From the NCBI GenBank assembly GCA_025506515.1, contig CM046452.1, forward strand, positions 71,105,080 to 71,169,079: a stretch of DNA of 64,000 nt, read 5' to 3'. Each line of letters begins with the position of its first letter. Position 1 is the first letter of the stretch. The position numbers and the translations under genes are program-made. The notes beneath the pieces were generated by a model. That model was not told the DNA's origin and searched no databases. It worked only from the letters and a program-made list of their open reading frames with translations. The DNA comes from Flaveria trinervia. Taxonomy: Eukaryota; Streptophyta; Magnoliopsida; Asterales; Asteraceae. Positions 59,459 through 64,000 of this stretch are shown in pieces.

Positions 59459-60902
59459 TGTTAGTTATATTTTTTGTCATAAATTATAGTAATATTAGGT
59501 TGCATTTCCGCATATATTTTACATTAATTGCATGCATCTTTTATTTAATTTATAAAAAAATAGTTTTTGGTAGGATGGAATCTACTCTTGTTTATTTTTG
59601 GTTTTGAAGGATAATTAAATGATAAGAAAAAAAATGATAAGCATTCAAACTTAAAACCCAAAAAAGGAGGAGAGTTGAATGAAAAAAAGATGTCTCAAAT
59701 GATAAAAGGGGAAGGTTGCAGAAGAGGGGGATGGACCTAAAAAGATAAAAGAAAAAAGAGGATCTTGAAGACATTATTTTGAGGAATCAGTTTCAAAAAG
59801 CTACGAGAAGCAATAGAAATTTAGGTTTTTTTTGTTGGTTTTCAATTCGTAAGTTTTATTTTATTTTAGTTTTGATTGATCTAGTCGTCATGTCCAGCTA
59901 GAACAATCTTTGATTTCAATATTAAGGTTTAATTTCTATGACAAACCTATATGAAGTGATTATGAGATGTTTTTATTTTGATGGTTTGTTTTGATTCTTG
60001 ATCTTAAACTCGGATCTAATCCGGTATATATTAGATTGTTAATAAAATTAGCCACTTTATTAATTTCTCTAATAAATTTCTTCAAGATTTAAAATCCTAA
60101 TCAAGTTTTGATTTTTGATATAAGGAACAATTAATGGTTTGAGTTCGTCTATGAATTCATTCTCGTTATAGAACCACACAATCTAGTTAAGCATACCGAA
60201 CGGCGTGTGTGTTTAATTATAATCGATACTTCTATTGTTGCAACGCGCACGCTAAGATCCGAACTGTGTGAGCATAGAGTAGCGAGTTGGCTCCAATCAA
60301 CGACCTGCGATTGATTGGACATTAGATAGAAAGGATATCCGAACGGCGTGATGTTTAGTATCGATACAAATCATTAACTAATAATTATCATTGCACCGTA
60401 ATCGTTAATGATCGTAAGCCAAATCGAATCAAGGAATTACCTTAGTGTTGGAACTAGTCTTCATATTTGAATTTATTTCATATTTAATTGACGTCTTTAA
60501 TAATCTCTTTTTAATATTAAAAAAATTCAAAAAATGTCAATTTTCGTTTTTCCAGCAAAACCTTAACACGGCCGCGTGGAATTTCATTTACAGTTTTGAC
60601 ATGGCCGTGTCAGCTCACTAGAATTTTTCTACTTTTTGCAAATTACTTTAATTTTTTAATTTTTAGTTAAAACCTCCACCTTTCTTAGCCCATAATCAAT
60701 CAAAAAGCAAATGTGCTAAAATATTTTTGGTATAAAATCATTGACACTATCCTTGAGGACTAAGTGTGCTAAAATGTTTTTTGTATAAAATCATTGACAC
60801 TATCCTTGAGGACAAGAACCCTACTTCCACTCATATTATTCTTAATGTGTGTACGCTACATTCACAATTTTATTATTTATTTGTTGGATTCGACAACTGA
60901 CA
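59459..60902 (+). repeat. 3' LTR of the Athila-like element (1444 bp)
   Basis: It pairs with 46322-47730. A ~53-bp segment (unit starts near 60713 and 60766, both ending CCTTGAGGAC) is tandemly doubled here but single in the 5' LTR. Confidence 0.94.
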
Positions 60903-63900
60903 TTTAATCTCTATCTATGTATACTATCTAATAAAAACTTCTAAAACAACACGTGGTAACTTTTCATGATGTCTAAACGTTTGTTTCTCGCCCCTCTCTC
61001 TTATAAATGAGTTTGATTTTAAAATAAGTAACTTTAAATAAATAGATATTCAAAATATAAATAATCTATTTTGATAAATTGTTAAAATATATTAATTATA
61101 ATATTTTATTATATCTTATCTTAGAATATAATGTTATAATATTTTATTTTTGTTGTCTATAAATTTTAAGATGTTTATTATTTATTATTTTATTAACTAC
61201 CAATGGCATGAAACATACAAAATCTTAATAAACTTAATGATTTTAATATGATGAATTTTTCTACGTATTTAAACCTGTGTCTCTAACCTGATTATCAAAT
61301 ATCATCTCTTCTAAAAATTAATTAAATAACACGTGTCAATCTTAACATGTTTTTTTCAATCTCAAATGTTTTTTAAGTTTTTTTTAGGGTTTTACGGGTT
61401 TGAATTTTAATTATTGCATACGACATTAGTAGACATATTAAAACGAATATGCTTTAAATTTTAATTATTAAATATGAGATACATTATTAGTAATTGATTA
61501 AGTTAATTAATTCTTGGAAACAAGTGGAATGTAGCAGCTGGTTTTGGATGCAGGAGGTGCTAGTTTTGATGGGTTGTTCAACGGGGCCTGCCCGTTTTCC
61601 TTAAGAGGAAGGTTTGTTCCCAGATACCCTTCTGCTAAAAAGCCAGAATACCAAACCTCATTTATTGGTTTTGTATATTAGAGGAACTAGATTAGTATCT
61701 GTGTATTACACGAGTTGAATAAATAAAATAATAAATAATTAATAATAAAAATTTATGAATTATAAAACAATGTTTGAAAATAAAATATGATTATAATTGC
61801 ATATGAATATTTATTTCAAGTAAATAAACAATAAATATGTTATAGATAAATAGATATATAGATAAATAGATAGTCTAGAAACTCCTTTATTAAATGGATT
61901 ATAGTTAGTAATAAAAACGAAAAGTTACTGTACGATATTTTAATATAAGATATGTATAAAATTATATATACGTACTTGTTCAAGAGAAAAACAGTTATAC
62001 TATCTTTAACTCTTTTATCTAAATAGTATTATTTTTAAATACTTGTTTTAAGATTTTCTTATAAAAATTTATTGTTTATAAAAATATTGTTTATTAAAAA
62101 CTCAAGTTTCTAATATTCTAGTTGTTTTAATAAAACTGCTTTTAGAAAACTCCATATTTTTTTATATTATTAAAAAATGATTTAAAATATTTTATTTCAA
62201 AAGGTTCAATTTAGAAAAGTTATGAATTTGATTGTTTTAGTAAAATTTATTTTTAAAAACATGGTTTGATTTTAAAAAAATGCAGATGAGAAAGAAAATA
62301 TATTAATTGACCAAATTAATTTTTATGAAGAGAGAGAAATTGTTTGAATGTTTAAATTACTTTAATGCCCATTTGAAGGGAAAATAAAGTTAGAATGTTT
62401 AGAATAGTGACAAATGTCAAAAAGATGGTTTAAAAAGATGACAAGTGGCATAAGAAAACTTTTTTTATTAATATCTATAGATGTTGTTATTAAAGTGGAT
62501 ACTTTTCATATATAAGTATGGATCAAATGAAAACCGTAACGTAATTTTACGTATACATTACATGTATGTTATGCATGCATAATAATTTTTTATTCATCAG
62601 ATTTTGAATTTGGTATTTATGTTCAACATAGATTTATTTAATATTTAAATGGGAAAGGTTCAAATAGAAAAAAAACATTATAACTAAAAGATGTATAACT
62701 AATATCAACTATCAATCTACTTAATCTATGATTGAGATAAAATTATAAGAAAAAGTATATTTGAGAGTTATTTTATAAATAGTCAATTTTGTTGATTTTT
62801 TGTAAGTTCTCCTATCTTTTTAAATATTCATAACTTTTATGTAATGCATTATCTTTTTATTAAAATTCACCATCAAACACAAGTGTTTTTTTATCTTTAA
62901 AACAAGTATAATATTGTTATATAAAAAATACTTTTTTTTATGTTTTTAAGTTCATATCTTGTTATTGTGTTTTTTGTGTAGTTCATTGTATCTTTTTGTT
63001 AGTTATTGTGTATTTCTAAATAATATTATGTTTTTTCTAAAATAAAATGGTGGAATAACATTGTTGTGTATCTGTAATATGTAAATAATAAATTAATAAC
63101 TAATTAATCTAATAAATTAAAAATAATGACAAAATAACACAATTTCTCATTGCGTTTTTTATTGTTATTATGTTATGTTAAACAATAAGAGTTTTAAAAA
63201 AAACTAATATTATGTACTTCTTATTGTAAAATATAATGATAGATAACAACAAGTTTATATAATCTATAAGAAAACAATGATAAAAATAACATAGTATATT
63301 ATCCTCAATACTATGAGTTTTTAAAAATACATTCGTAAAAGTACATCATTATGTAATTTTAGTTGCAAAAAAATGATAGCTAATAAGTTTATATTGTTTA
63401 TAGAAACAACGATAATAAAAAAACACAATGAAAAAAAACAAAATGATCTAAACCGAAAATATAATGATAAATACATATAACAAAAGATGTAACATAACAG
63501 CGAAACCAAAAATCTAATTCAGTGGGGTCACTTTTTCCGCTGCCCCACCAGTTTCGCTCAACTCGATTTTATAATTTTTGGGTCAGTTAGGTTTTTCACT
63601 AAATTTCCAATCAAAAACAACTAAAACACTAAAGTTTTGCGAACTAATTTCAATAAAGTTTCACATTTCAATCAAGAATCAAGTTTTATATATAATATTA
63701 AAATTATTGATGGTTTCATACATACGTTCAACAAATACTATTCTCCATGTGCGCAAAATTGAAAACAAAAAAAATCATAAACAACTAGGGCAATTAAATA
63801 ATACTTTATTATCAAAACACACGAAAACAACAACTAATTTTTTTATTTTCAACAAGTTTATATCATAAAACTTATAAAAATGTTTACTCGGTGCTTGACT

Positions 63901-64000
63901 TATCTCCCGTTTTGCATAGGGTACATGGAGGAGCCGTATCACAAAGCGATCTGATATACGCAAGTATGCAACCTTACCCTGCACTTCTGTGCAAAAGACT
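60903..64000. other. AT-rich end region, no gene; Helitron-like and SINE-like scraps
   Basis: 60908-60960 and 62440-62500 resemble ends of plant Helitrons in opposite orientation (ACTATCTAATAAAA; TTTTTATTAATATCTATAGA). GTGTATTACACGAGTTGAAT near 61700 resembles a Helitron 5' hairpin region. 62870-63500 shares an AT-rich family with 43450-43620 and 39600-40330. 63880-64000 contains CTCCCGTTTTGCATAGGGTAC and the complement of GCAGGGTAAGGTTGCATAC, a common plant SINE/LINE-like tail. None has both ends in view. Confidence 0.4.
63880..64000 (-). repeat. SINE-like repeat fragment running off the window
   Basis: On the minus strand GTGCAGGGTAAGGTTGCATAC resembles the dispersed plant GCAGGGTAAGGCTGCGTACA tail. 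Higher G+C than its AT-rich surroundings supports a separate insertion. The other end is beyond 64000. Confidence 0.35.

Larger units (their letters stand above)
46322..60902 (+). mobile_element. Athila/Tat-like gypsy element with target duplication TTTAA
   Basis: LTRs 46322-47730 and 59459-60902 start TGTTAGTTATA and end in AACCAACA/AACTGACA, flanked by TTTAA at 46317-46321 and 60903-60907. The primer site is tRNA-Asp type, as in Athila and Tat elements. Gag and protease remnants are present, then no reverse transcriptase, RNase H or integrase. A composite insertion (50334-58157) sits in the internal part, after which the 3' untranslated region resumes. The original element without the insertion is about 6.8 kb, so pol was already deleted or was lost around the insertion. 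Confidence 0.93.

Overview
This window is a block of nested, mostly dead transposable elements from a plant (eudicot) nuclear genome. It has low G+C and long AT-rich stretches. Reverse-transcribing elements carry tRNA-Met or tRNA-Asp primer sites. I found no host gene, rRNA, tRNA or CRISPR array that I can support. Several LTR starts and the env-like copia reading frames resemble repeats I associate with Asteraceae; that is recognition from memory, not a search result.

Layout. 1-2922: 3' part of a SIRE/Maximus-like Ty1/copia element (broken env-like frame, polypurine tract, 779-bp LTR), next to a gypsy-type LTR fragment ending at 5430. 5926-8507: a solo gypsy LTR with target duplication TAATC. 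8513-11364: no gene, ending in a patchwork of copied pieces that looks like templated repair filler. 11365-38695: a minus-strand Tekay-like gypsy remnant whose single LTR lies between internal sequence on both sides. That LTR was split by two later insertions: a 14.6-kb minus-strand copia element with an env-like frame (12881-27497, duplication CATAC) and a plus-strand gypsy element lacking most of pol (27679-35262, duplication TATGG).

38696-43629 is gene-poor. 43639-44081 is a Mutator-type MITE with a perfect 9-bp duplication. 44157-46167 is a 5'-truncated RTE-type LINE with a 19-bp duplication. 46322-60902 is an Athila/Tat-like gypsy element (duplication TTTAA, tRNA-Asp primer site, gag and protease remnants) that contains a 7.8-kb composite insertion (50334-58157) whose two ends are inverted copies of one LTR start. 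60903-64000 is AT-rich with Helitron-like and SINE-like scraps.

Nearly every coding region has stops or frameshifts, so nothing here looks able to move by itself. The strongest leads are: a short GCGCCTAAACAGT-type motif arrayed in both gypsy LTRs and copia untranslated regions; the interrupted internal-LTR-internal structure; the repair patchwork at 11275-11363; the inverted-end composite; and the CpG-centred CTTCCGAAG array that is intact in one SIRE LTR and decayed in the other.
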